Below are positions 1-10,400 of a stretch of DNA of 64,000 nucleotides, piece after piece. Position 1 is the first letter of the stretch. Each line of letters begins with the position of its first letter. The stretch is from positions 1 to 64,000 of the forward strand of contig JBNGIO010006046.1 in assembly GCA_049999805.1 (NCBI GenBank), given 5' to 3'. Origin of the DNA: Folioceros fuciformis. Taxonomy: Eukaryota > Anthocerotophyta > Anthocerotopsida > Anthocerotales. A program made the position numbers and the translations under genes. The notes under the pieces are model-generated. The model saw only the letters and a program-made list of their open reading frames with translations, searched no databases and was not told where the DNA came from.

Positions 1-272
1 CCACACCCACTGGCCGCCCTAACATCAGCTCAAGAAACCCTTGAGTCATGAAATTGGAGTGACAACCTGGAGTTGTTTCCATGTGGAGGAACATCCGCGC
101 TCCTACTTGATTGCTTCTTGCAAGGTACACATCCACATCACACAGTCTGCAGAAAAGTTGAGGAGCACAACTTGAATTGTGCACCTCCAAGCCCAACAGT
201 TACCTACACGTCGGCTGGTCGCAATCTGCCCGGCCGTCCTCTTCAGTAGGGCCTATATGTTGCTTACGGTGT

Positions 273-610
273 GCTTGCCTAGCTTGTAATTGCGGGGACC
301 TCATGGGTACCTCGACAACATTGTAGTTCCCCTTATGTAATTTGGTCGCCAAAAAAGGTCCTCGAAACCTGGCTTGTTTGTTATCCCTGGTGGCGTTGCA
401 CCTCATGAGCTCAGGGTGACACTGTGCGCTTACCTAGCCTATAATCGCGGGGACCTCATGGCTACCGTGACTGTGCTGTAGTTCCCCTTGAGCAATGTGG
501 TCACCAAAAAAGGTCCTCAAAACCTGGCTTGTTTGTTGTCCCTGGTGGCGTTGTAGCTCAGGGTGATTGCCTAGCCTACAATCGCGGTGTCGCGCTCTTG
601 GCTACTTCAT
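273..610. repeat. Tandem repeat, about 155-bp unit, 2.3 copies
   Basis: The sequence beginning near 273 recurs near 428 and again, shortened, near 565, so the spacing is about 155 and then 137 bp. Each unit carries the same landmarks in order: a CCTAGC..AATxGCGGGGACCTCATGG block, a GTAGTTCCCCTT block, then a CCAAAAAAGGTCCTC block and an ACCTGGCTTGTTTGTT block. No coding potential runs through all copies. It is probably a diverged minisatellite or part of an old repeat element; nothing identifies its class. Confidence 0.75.
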
Positions 611-620
611 CACAACTGCA

Positions 621-2670
621 CGAAGCCCTCATGCCTACGTTCACTTTGCTTGCTAGAAAAATCCACTCTCAAACTCCTTGTCGTCCCCTGACTCCTTGCC
701 TAGCTCATAAGATTGTTCCTCCAATCTATGGAATAGATAGAACTTTCTATCTCTTTTTCAATAATAGAAAATTCAATAATAGAAAATAAATAATCTCAAG
801 GTATAATTATCTTCTATATTACTAACTATATATATCACTAACAGTAAAAAAAAATGAATAAATGAGATAATAAATTTATATTATATTATGTATAGATATA
901 TTTAAAAACAATAAGCATACTTAACATCAACTCTTATTTTGTCTACTACACTTACAAACCCTTCATTACATATTCTAAAACCAAAGTTGTCTTTTACCTA
1001 ACTTACTAACTCTCTTGAGTTTAGATGTGGAAACCTATCATAACTTTTTTTTATATGATCTTTTATCTTATTTTATCTCACCTAGTATATTTCAATATAT
1101 TTTAAATTATTCTAAAAAAATTAAAGTCCTAAACTAAATAAAGAGTTAGACTACGCATTCAGCATGAGGATCAAATACTTTATTAAAATATATATAAATA
1201 TACTCGTTTTAAGAAAACAATACCACAACAGCAAACGGACTTGGCCCCCATAGGACTAGGCCCACCCTTGCGATTATACTATACTAGGNNNNNNNNNNTG
1301 GCCCCCATAGGACTAGGCCCACCCTTGCGATTATACTATACTAGGTGGATTATAGTATAGTATGGTGGTCTGGTCCCCAACTTTGCAAAGTCATTTGCAT
1401 AAGCTATGATTTCCCTTCATTGGGATACCCTTCATTGATATGTTTTCCTCAAGGTTGGAGGCTTCGTTGGAACCCAATGATAAACCAGATTAGCTATGTC
1501 TTTCTCTAGAGACAGCGATGCCGCAACTCCTCCCTTTCGATCGCCTTCATCCGAGCTTAGCGGTGCTCTTGCTTACCTGCCCGGGGTACTGCTTGTAAGT
1601 TAAAGCCATTCCAGAGATGTCAAGTCCTGATGCTGAAATTCAGTGACAACCAAGGGAACTTCCCTCACTCCAGTCCTAACGCGGTACTTCAGTGACAACC
1701 AAGAGAACTTCTGTTTCCTGCCGTGAGGTTGAACAGGTTTGCCACTTCCAAAACATTGTTGCTGCAGTGGAGTTCCCGTGAGAACAAAAACTGCACTGCG
1801 CGGTACACCATGATACAAAGAGACGCCAGTGACGGATGACGTAGAACGGTTGACCAGAACGTTGTGCCGCATCAGACCGACCAGGGAACCAGGACACCAG
1901 GAGCAGCGCGTCCCCTTCCGATCCCGCTCCCGTTCCCGCTTCCCCGGTTCCATCCATCACACATCTTCCTCCACCTACCCGCAGCAGCCGCGCCTCAAGC
2001 GCCCTTTCGCACGGCAAAAGGCAGGCGATGTCCGTGCGCTGCGGCCGAGTCACATGATTCAGCCAGACTCGCTGTTGAAGCTCCTGGCGCTACCCGCGAA
2101 GCTGGCTCCGAAGCTCCTCCCATGGAAACTGCCACCGAATCTGGAGCTCCCCATGGTTATCAAGGAAGACACCGAGTGCAGCAGCTTGCAGGCAATGGCG
2201 GCCTTGATATCTCCTCTCTTGCGCCGGCGCAGAGACTTGCCTGCCGCCGACCTTGCCAGCGTTCCAGTCCTCTCCGACAGATCCATGTGAGCCATGCCGA
2301 TGCTGAAGCCGCGGTAGATTAGTACTCGAGCGCGCTTTCACCGTTGAGCAACCAGTGTCTCCACAAACAAGACGCCGACGGTGATCGTGAACTTAATCTT
2401 GCTGGATGCTCGAAACAAGTGCCGCAACCCCGGGACGCTTCCTGAGCAAATAAAAGAGGAGAGGCAAGTGAGGATCCAGACGCCGGAGGAATGAGCGGGA
2501 ACCTTGGATGCGGCTGACAGTGAGACAAAGGCGGGATCACAGCGTCCCGCACTGTGTACCACCGAATTACAAGAAGGCAGCAGAGTGTGACGCGCGTCAG
2601 AAAATCAGAGCTCCCTCCCTAAGCTGACACGGATTGGCCGCCGTAGCATCTAGATACATACATACAATTC
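621..2670. other. Non-genic AT-rich stretch, then GC-rich unassigned stretch
   Basis: From about 740 to 1240 the sequence is strongly AT-rich and shows nothing coding. A 10-N gap at 1289-1298 is flanked on both sides by the same 47 bases. From about 1890 to 2570 the DNA turns GC-rich, with overlapping short reading frames on both strands: 153 aa on plus at 1829-2290 and 78 aa, Ser/Arg/Gly-rich, on minus at 2059-2295. I recognise neither and see no supporting splice pattern, so no gene is called. A real exon or a promoter island here is possible. Confidence 0.5.
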
Positions 2671-2680
2671 CATACTCAGG

Positions 2681-2770
2681 TGCCTCAATGGTGCAACGGA
2701 TAAGAGAAATACGTTGGGACAGCACGTGGCACCCGCAGTCAGGTTTGAGCCCCGTATGCTCTATTTAGGT
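2681..2770 (+). repeat. Possible tRNA-derived SINE head
   Basis: Positions 2689-2699 (TGGTGCAACGG) fit the RNA polymerase III A-box consensus TRGYNNARNNG, and 2742-2752 (GGTTTGAGCCC) is close to the B-box, with a T where C is normal. The box spacing is about 53 bp and no full cloverleaf can be drawn, so it is not a functional tRNA gene. A tRNA-derived SINE 5' region is the best guess. I did not find a second copy in the window. Confidence 0.3.
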
Positions 2771-3405
2771 TTTCGAATGGGAAAGAGAATAAGGATCCTA
2801 TGGCGTATAGATTTTTTCTTACTATATCGATCTCGCCAACACCTCACGCTCCCAAGTGTTCTTCTTCAGTTTTAGTATATGAGCCAGTAGTTTTTCATAC
2901 TCTTACATTATACCAAGTTGCATATATAGTGTATACATATAAAAAAATAAAAAAATTATTCCGTACAGTTAAGCTTGTACGAGACTTGTCGGTCTGCTAC
3001 CGATTTTGTGCCTAGGAAAGGAAATGTGACGATATCTTATCCATGTGTGTAAGTGAACGGGTCTGGTGACTGACTGCAGGCCAGAGGATGACATACTGGA
3101 CATGGAGTCTGATATCTCCAACGCAAGTTAGTCCGTTGTATGTAGAAGAAAATCTGATGGTTTTTGAGTCGATGAAGAAAACAAAACGAAACTCTCCGAC
3201 CCCGGGCTGTGTGGATTCCCATGCCTTGTTTGGGAGCTTTGACACAGGTTGTTGATTTGTGTGTGCAGCGGGGGCCGAGGGGACCTTCAAGGCGGGTTTT
3301 ATGTTGGAAGTTCTGGCAATGCAGAGCTGGGGATGAGGACTAGTGTAATGCAGGTGGATGTAACATGGGTTTTGAAATTGATGGAGGCTTACAACAGACG
3401 GTACA
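2771..3405. other. Intergenic region upstream of the first PPR gene
   Basis: AT-rich to about 3000, then mixed composition. Short frames on both strands between 3012 and 3572 look like chance. The 5' UTR and promoter of the PPR gene starting at 3406 should lie here, but I see no convincing TATA element at a supportable position. Confidence 0.45.
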
Positions 3406-6400
3406 GTGTACGCCATGCCAGTCATGAGACTGTCAGATGTTGTTATGGATGTGTCCTGCTCCTATGGACTTTACGAGCTTCCTGCGAGGTTGCCAAATTC
3501 ATGGTCCTGCGCCGTTCACCTCATGTCATCGACAAGAGTGAGTCAGGGGGTATCTGTGACTGCTGTGTATAGCTCCAACTGGAGGCTGCCGGATTCAGGG
3601 GTTGGTAAGACTGCAGGATTTGAAGGGGGTGTGACAGGCGAAACCGTGAGAAATTTGTGTGATGAAGGCCATGTCAAGGAAGCTGTTGAGGCATTGGGAG
3701 TTCTGGTGCAGGCGGGCTACAGTGTTTCCAAAGCCGTCTTTTATGCTGTTTTGAAGAGTTGTGTGAGAAAGAAGGATCTAGTTCTAGGTCGCCGGGTCCA
3801 TGCTTTCATCGTGCTAAATGGGTACCATACTGACACCTTCCTGGGCAACCACGTTCTGCGAATGTATGCTTCTCATGGCAGGTTGCAAGACGCAATGGAG
3901 GTTTTCACCCTAGTTGACACACCAGATTGCTTCACCTGGTCTGCGATTATTTCTACGCATGTTAAACAGGGACAAGACAAGTGCGCCATACAACTGTATC
4001 ATCGGATGCGCAGGTCAGGTGTGGGGCCAGACGGCCATGTGTTTGTGGCAGCCCTGCAGGCTTGTGCAAGCGAATCAGACTTGGAAACTGGCCAGCAGGT
4101 GCATGCTGATGTGTTGGCCAGTGGCGCTGTGTCGAATTTATTTGTCTGCAATTGCTTGGTGAGCATGTATGCAAAATGCGGCAGCTTAAGAGATGCTCGA
4201 AGAGTGTTTGATGGTGTGGCTGTGAAGGATGCGGTGACGTGGAATGCCATGATAGCAGGATATTCCCAGCAGGGCATGGGCCAGGAGGCTCTTCGTCTGT
4301 ACGGTTTAATGCAAGAAGAAGGCAGTGCTGTGCCAAATTCCGTGACATTTGTCTGCCTTCTGCAGGCATGTGCGAGTGTGGGCACCCCCGCTTTGGAGAT
4401 GGGAAAGAAGCTGCATGTGGACATTGCCGAACAAGGATATCGAGCTGATGAGTCTGTCGCCAGCAGTTTGGTGAACATGTATGCAAAATGTGGCAGCTTG
4501 GAAGATGCTCAGAGAGTGTTTGACGGACTCTCTCGGAAGGAAGTAGTGACGTGGACTGCTCTAATCGCTGGGTATTCTCAGCATGGCATGGGACAAGAAG
4601 CGCTTCGTCTATACAGTGTTATGCGAGAAGAAGGTATTGCTGTACCCAATTCCGTGACCTTTGTGTGCCTCCTACAGGCATGTGCAAGTGTGGCTACCCA
4701 GGGTTTGGAGATGGGGAAGCAGCTGCATGCAGAAATCCGAGATAAAGGGCTTGAAGCGGATTTGTTCGTAGCCAGTGGCTTGGTGAACATGTATGCAAAG
4801 TGCGGCAGCTTAGAAGATGCACAGAGCGTCTTTGACGGGCTTGGTGAAAAAGATCATGTGACGTGGACTTCCCTAATGGCAGGGTACTCCCAGCAAGGCA
4901 TGGGACAGGAAGCCCTACGTCTCTACCGTAGAATGCAGGCAGAAGGTATTGCAAAGCCAAATTCTGTGACATTTGTGTGCCTTCTGCAGGCATGTGCGAG
5001 TGTCGGCCACTCAGCACTGGAGATGGGGAAGGAGCTCCATGCAGAGATTACAGATCAAGGATATCAAGCGAATGATTTTGTAGCTAGCAGTTTGGTGAAC
5101 ATGTATGCGAAGTGTGGTAGCATGGAGGATGCTCAGAGCGTGTTTGACAGACTTTGTAAAAAAGATGGTGTCACGTGGAGTGCTTTAATTGCAGGGTATT
5201 CCCAGCACGGAATGGGGAAAGAAGCCCTTCGTCACTACAGTGCGATGAAAGAAGAAGGAATGGCTGAACTCAATTCCACGACACTAGTCTGCCTCATGCA
5301 AGCATGCTCTAGTGTGGGTACCCCAGCTTTGGAGACAGGAAAGCAGCTTCATAGAGGGATTAGAGAACGAGGGCATCAAGATGACGTTTTTTTAGCCAGC
5401 AGCTTGATCAGCATGTACGCAAAGTGTGGCAGCTTGCAAGATGCCCAGAGAGTATTTGATCAACTTGGTGAAAAGGATGTGGTGACATGGAATGCCATGA
5501 TAGCAGGATATTCACAGCAGGGCATGGGCCAGGAAGCACTTCGTCTTTACAGTGCTATGCAAGAAGGCGTCTGTGTACCTGACTCTGTGACGTTTCTGTG
5601 CATTTTGCAGGCATGTGCAAGTATGGGCACCCTGGCGCTAGAGAAGGGGAAGCAGCTTCATGTGCAGATCAGAGAAAGAGGACATGAAGCCGACGTGTGT
5701 GTAGCCAACAGTTTGGTTAATATGTATGCAAAGTGTGGCAGCTTGAAAGACGCCCAGAGAGTGTTTGATGCCCTTTGTGTGAAGGACGTTGTGACATGGA
5801 ATGTATTGATAGCGGGATACTCCCAGCGGGGCATGGGCCAGGAAGCTCTTCGGCTGTACAGTGTCATGCAAGATGAGAGTATCGATGCACCAGATGCTGT
5901 GACATTTGCGTGTCTCCTCCAGGCATGTGCAAGTTTGGGTACCCCGGCTCTAGAGATGGGCAAGCACCTGAATGCGCGGGTTAGCGAACAAGGTTACCTT
6001 TCTGATGTGTTTGTGGCCAACAGTTTGGTGCACATGTATGCGAAGTGTGGCGGCCTTGATGATGCGCAGCGAGTATTTGATGGGCTCGGTCAAAAGGATG
6101 TGGTGACTTGGACTGCTCTAATTGCAGGGTACTCCCAGCAGGGAATGGGACAGGAAGCCCTTCGACTCTACAGAGCTATGCAAGGAGGAGTGAGTGTCCC
6201 AAATTCCATTACGTTCGTGTGCCTTCTGCAGGCATGTGCAGATGTGGCAGCTCTGGATCTGGGAAGGCAGCTACATGCACAGATTGAAGAACAAGGGCTT
6301 CAAGGTGACTTGATTTTAGCCGGCAGTTTGATAAACATGTACGGAAAGGCTGGCAGTATGTTCGATGCACAGCAAGTGTTTGATGCTTTGCCTGAAAAGG

Positions 6401-7092
6401 ACATTGTCACCTGGAGTGCAATGATTGCAGGCTACACGTCCCAAGGAGACAGTGACGTCGTCTTCGCCCTGCTCCAGAAAATGATAGAGGATGGCAGACA
6501 ACCCGTCGGCATCACTTTCCTCAGTGTACTAACAGTTTGCAGTCATGCCGGTCTAGTGAACCAGGGGAGGGAGTACTTCGAGGCTATGGGAAGAGACTTC
6601 AGCATCACGCCAACAGTGGAGCATTACACTTGTATGGTTGATCTCCTGGGCCGTGCAGGCAAACTGGATGAGGCACTGGCTTTGCTGAGAACCAGTCCGA
6701 TATTGCCTAATGCTGCAGTTTGGCACACGCTGTTGGGTGCCTGTCGAAAGTGGAGCAATGTAGAGGTGGGACATCATGCTTTCACGGAAGCCTTGAAGCT
6801 AGATAAGGAAGATGCTGCAGCATATATGCTGATGTCGAACGTATACACTAGTGCGCAGATGTGGGAGGAGGCACAGAAGTTACAGAATATGAGAATAATC
6901 ACCAAGGTATGGAAGCAGCCGGGTCAAAGTTGGTGGACAGACATGGACGGCCTTGTGCATAGTTTTCTAGTTGGGGATACCAAGCCTGTAGACATCCAAG
7001 CGAGGTCCCAAAGAGTTGTCAGAATGGAAAGGCAGGTACATGTGCCCCAACTCGGGGCGCACATATCCGATGATAGTCACAAATGTGTTTGA
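3406..7092 (+). CDS. PLS-class pentatricopeptide repeat protein, E/E+ type, 1228 aa
   Basis: Intronless frame of 1228 codons. After about 75 unrecognised residues come nine P-L-S triplets of about 103 aa. The S motifs are marked by MYAKCGSLEDAQRVFDGL-like strings, the P motifs by VVTWTALIAGYSQQGMGQEA-like strings and the L motifs by VTFVCLLQACAS. An E domain follows (VEHYTCMVDLLGRAGKLDEA, AVWHTLLGACRKWSNVEVG), then an E+ motif (PGQSWWTDMDGLVHSFLVGD); about 40 unrelated residues end the protein with no DYW domain. Family knowledge: such proteins bind organellar RNA base by base and usually specify C-to-U editing sites, with a DYW deaminase supplied in trans when their own is missing. Organelle targeting is inferred; the N-terminus is ambiguous and a later Met is possible. 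Successive modules are very alike, which suggests recent internal duplication. It converges with the 7472-11665 paralogue. Confidence 0.93.
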   Translation: MYAMPVMRLSDVVMDVSCSYGLYELPARLPNSWSCAVHLMSSTRVSQGVSVTAVYSSNWRLPDSGVGKTAGFEGGVTGETVRNLCDEGHVKEAVEALGVLVQAGYSVSKAVFYAVLKSCVRKKDLVLGRRVHAFIVLNGYHTDTFLGNHVLRMYASHGRLQDAMEVFTLVDTPDCFTWSAIISTHVKQGQDKCAIQLYHRMRRSGVGPDGHVFVAALQACASESDLETGQQVHADVLASGAVSNLFVCNCLVSMYAKCGSLRDARRVFDGVAVKDAVTWNAMIAGYSQQGMGQEALRLYGLMQEEGSAVPNSVTFVCLLQACASVGTPALEMGKKLHVDIAEQGYRADESVASSLVNMYAKCGSLEDAQRVFDGLSRKEVVTWTALIAGYSQHGMGQEALRLYSVMREEGIAVPNSVTFVCLLQACASVATQGLEMGKQLHAEIRDKGLEADLFVASGLVNMYAKCGSLEDAQSVFDGLGEKDHVTWTSLMAGYSQQGMGQEALRLYRRMQAEGIAKPNSVTFVCLLQACASVGHSALEMGKELHAEITDQGYQANDFVASSLVNMYAKCGSMEDAQSVFDRLCKKDGVTWSALIAGYSQHGMGKEALRHYSAMKEEGMAELNSTTLVCLMQACSSVGTPALETGKQLHRGIRERGHQDDVFLASSLISMYAKCGSLQDAQRVFDQLGEKDVVTWNAMIAGYSQQGMGQEALRLYSAMQEGVCVPDSVTFLCILQACASMGTLALEKGKQLHVQIRERGHEADVCVANSLVNMYAKCGSLKDAQRVFDALCVKDVVTWNVLIAGYSQRGMGQEALRLYSVMQDESIDAPDAVTFACLLQACASLGTPALEMGKHLNARVSEQGYLSDVFVANSLVHMYAKCGGLDDAQRVFDGLGQKDVVTWTALIAGYSQQGMGQEALRLYRAMQGGVSVPNSITFVCLLQACADVAALDLGRQLHAQIEEQGLQGDLILAGSLINMYGKAGSMFDAQQVFDALPEKDIVTWSAMIAGYTSQGDSDVVFALLQKMIEDGRQPVGITFLSVLTVCSHAGLVNQGREYFEAMGRDFSITPTVEHYTCMVDLLGRAGKLDEALALLRTSPILPNAAVWHTLLGACRKWSNVEVGHHAFTEALKLDKEDAAAYMLMSNVYTSAQMWEEAQKLQNMRIITKVWKQPGQSWWTDMDGLVHSFLVGDTKPVDIQARSQRVVRMERQVHVPQLGAHISDDSHKCV

Positions 7093-7471
7093 ACTACACA
7101 GCAAGAAGCTGGCGACCGTCAACATAAATCTTGTGGAGTGGGCAAACGCATCTATGTCATCCATTGCTATTGAGTGATATGTTAAGCATCTTTTCTACAA
7201 TATGTGCAAACCGTCTTTCGCATCGTGTTTGGGGCATGGTTTGCCCGGAGTTCTGGTAGGGACTTACTGATGGCAAGGGACACAGAGAACCCTTGGGAAC
7301 CTGTCCTGAGCGAGTGGCGGTTCCTTTTCTAAGGTCATATAACATCTGGCGAGTCGGCTACTCCACCTCTGGAGCCAGTCATCGCACATACCTTCACACT
7401 CGCAGAGATCACGTATCAAGATATCACCGATGACTGAGTCCAGATGTGGCAAACATCCTTGCTACATCTCT
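7093..7471. other. Intergenic spacer between convergent PPR genes
   Basis: 379 bp between two stop codons. It should hold both 3' UTRs and polyadenylation signals. I see no gene. Confidence 0.6.
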
Positions 7472-10400
7472 TCAGAAATTGCCTGTTTCAACCTTGCCTT
7501 GAGTCTCAGCTTTTTGGTGGGGGACAAGATGCCCGACATGTTTCTTATCCCCCACCAGGAAACTGTGAACCAATCCGTCCATGTCTGTCCACCAGCTTTG
7601 ACCGGGCAGCTTCCATGCCCCGAGTTTTCGTCTCATCACCTGCATCTCCTTTGCCTGGTCCCGCATCTGGAGACCGTAGATGTTTGACATCAACACGTAT
7701 GCTGCGGCATCCTTGTTGTCGAGCTTCACTGCTTCACTGAAAGCATGGGACCCCACCTCAACGTTGCTCCACTTTCGGCAGGCGCCCAACAGTGTATGCC
7801 AAATTCCAGCATTGGGCTGCACAGGCATCGTCCTCACCAGACCTAGAGCCTCGCCCAGTTGGCCTGCACGGCCCAGGAGATCCACCATGCATGTAAAATG
7901 CTCCAGAGTGGGAGTGATGTCGTAGTGTCTCGTCATGTTGTCAAGGTAATCTCTACCATTTTGTACGAGACCCGCATGACTACATACGGTCAGTACACTA
8001 AGAAAAGTGACGCCGATTGGCTGCAAGCCTCTCTCCGTCATTTTATGAACCAGATCAAAGACCAGTTCACTGTCCCCTTGACAGGCGTAACCTGCAATCA
8101 GGGCACTCCAGGCGACAACATCTCTCTCAGGACACGCGTCAAACAACTGCTGTGCTTCAACCATGCTACCAGACTTTCCATACATGTTTATCAAACTTCC
8201 AGCCACAAACGCATCAGCTTGAAGGCCCTGCTCTTCAATCTGTGAATGTAACTGCCTTCCTAGGTTCAAAGCAGCCACACTCGCGCATGAATGCAGGAGG
8301 GACACAAATGTCAGGGGATCAGTTACAGTAATGCCATCTTTTTGCATAGCATTGTAGAGGTAAAGCGCTTCCTGAGCCAGTCCCTCCTGGGAGTATCCTG
8401 CAATTAGAGTAGTCCACATCACCACATCTTTTTGACCAGCTCCATCAAAGACTCTTCGAGCATCTCTCAAGCTTCCACATTTTGCATACATGTTAATCAA
8501 ACTGTTGGTTACATATACGTCAGCTTGATGTCCATGATCCTTGATTTGTATATGAAGCTGCTTCCCATTCTCCAATGCCGCAGTGCCTATAATCGCACAT
8601 GCATGCAGGAGGCACACAAATGTCACAGGATTGGGTGTGGCGATGCCTTCATCTTGCATTTCTTTGTAGAGGTGAAGAGCTTGCTCGCCCATGCCCTTCT
8701 GGGAGTATCCTCCAATTAGACCAGTCCATGTCACGACATCTTTTTCGGCAAGCGTGTCGAACACTCTTTGAGCATCCTCTAGACTGCCACACTTGGCATA
8801 CATGTTCACTAAACTGTTGGCCATGGACACATCAGTTTGTAGTTCTCGTTCTCTGATTTGTGCGTGAAGCCGCCTCCCCTTGTCCAAGGCCGGGGTGCCC
8901 ACACTTGCACATGCCTGCAGAAGGCACACAAATGTCACGGAATTGGGAACTTGGATTCCTTCTTCTTCCATTGCACTGTAGAGCTTAAGGGCTTCCTGGC
9001 CCATTCCCTGCTGGGAATAGCCTCCGATCATGGCAGTCCAAGTCCACACATTTTTCATACCAAGACCATCAAACACACTCTGTGCATCTTCCAAGTTGCC
9101 ACACTTTGCATACATGTTTATCAAACTGCTAGCTACAAACACATCAGCTTGATGTCCTCGTTCTCTGATCTGCATATGAAGTTGCTTCCCCCTATGCAGA
9201 CCCAGGGTGCCCAGATCTGAACATGCCTGCAGGAGGCATACAAATGTTGCAGGATCGGGCACTGCCATTCCTCGCTCTTGCATAACACTGTGAAGACTAA
9301 GAGCTTCTTGGCCCATGCCTTGCTGGGAATATGCTGCTATCATTGCGTTCCACATCACCTCATCTTCTTGACCTAGTCGTTCAAACAGTCTATCAGCATC
9401 TTCCAGGCAGCCACATTTTGCATACATGTTCACCAAACTGCTGCCCACACAGACCTCAACTTCCTGTCCTTGTCCTTTGACTTGAGCATGAAGCTGCTTG
9501 CCCATGTCCAAAGCTGAGGAGCCCATAATTGCACATGCCTGCAGTAGGCAAACAAATGTAACAGAATTGGGTACAGAGATGCCTTCTTCCAGCATAATCT
9601 GGTACATACGAAGGGCTTCCTGACCTCTGCCGTGCTGCGTATACCCTGCCATAAGAGCAGTCCACGTCACCACATCTTTTTCATCAAGTCCATCAAACAA
9701 CTGTTGGGCATCTTCCAAACTTCCACACTTCGCATACATGTTTACCAAACTGTTGGCTACGAGCACATCAGCTTCATGCCCTCGTTCTCGGATCTCTGTG
9801 TGAAGCTCCTTCCCCGTCTCCAAAGCCTGGGTGCCGATATTTGCACATGCCTGCAAGAGGCTCACAAAGGTCAATGAATCTGGTTCAGCTATACCTTCTT
9901 CTTGCATATCACTGTAAAGACAAAGAGCTTCCCGCCCCAAGCTGTGGTGGGAATATGCTGATATCATCGCATTCCATGTTCCCACATCTCTGCTCCCAAG
10001 TTCTTCAAATACTCTCGTAGCGTCCTCTATGCTGCCACACTTTGCATACATGTTGACCAAACTGCTTGCTACGTGGAGGTCAGCTTCATGTCCCTGTTCT
10101 CTAATCTGCACATGAAGTTCCTTCCCCTTCTGAAAAGCTGAGACGCCCACATTCGCACATGCTTGCAGAAGGCACACAAACGTCACAGAATTTGGGACAG
10201 CCATGCCTTCATGTTGCATAGTGCTGTAACGACTAAGGGCCTCCTGGCCCATGCCCTTCTGGGCATACCCTGCGATTAGCGAAGTCCATGTAACCACGTC
10301 TTTTTTGTCAAGTCCGTCAAACACTCTTTGAGCATCTTCCACGCTGCCGCACTTTGCATACATGTCCACCAAACTGCTGGCTACAAACATGTCAGCTTGA

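Noticed and set aside
1829-2295. Overlapping plus (153 aa) and minus (78 aa) frames in GC-rich DNA
   Set aside because: No recognised motif, no splice support and mutual overlap; kept only as unassigned sequence.
2681-2770. Functional tRNA gene
   Set aside because: Box spacing is long, the B-box is imperfect and no acceptor stem or cloverleaf forms.
3914-6777. Several open frames of 60-174 codons on the other strand and in other frames within the first PPR gene
   Set aside because: They mirror the repeated PPR codons, recur once per module and match no family; they are shadows of the real frame.
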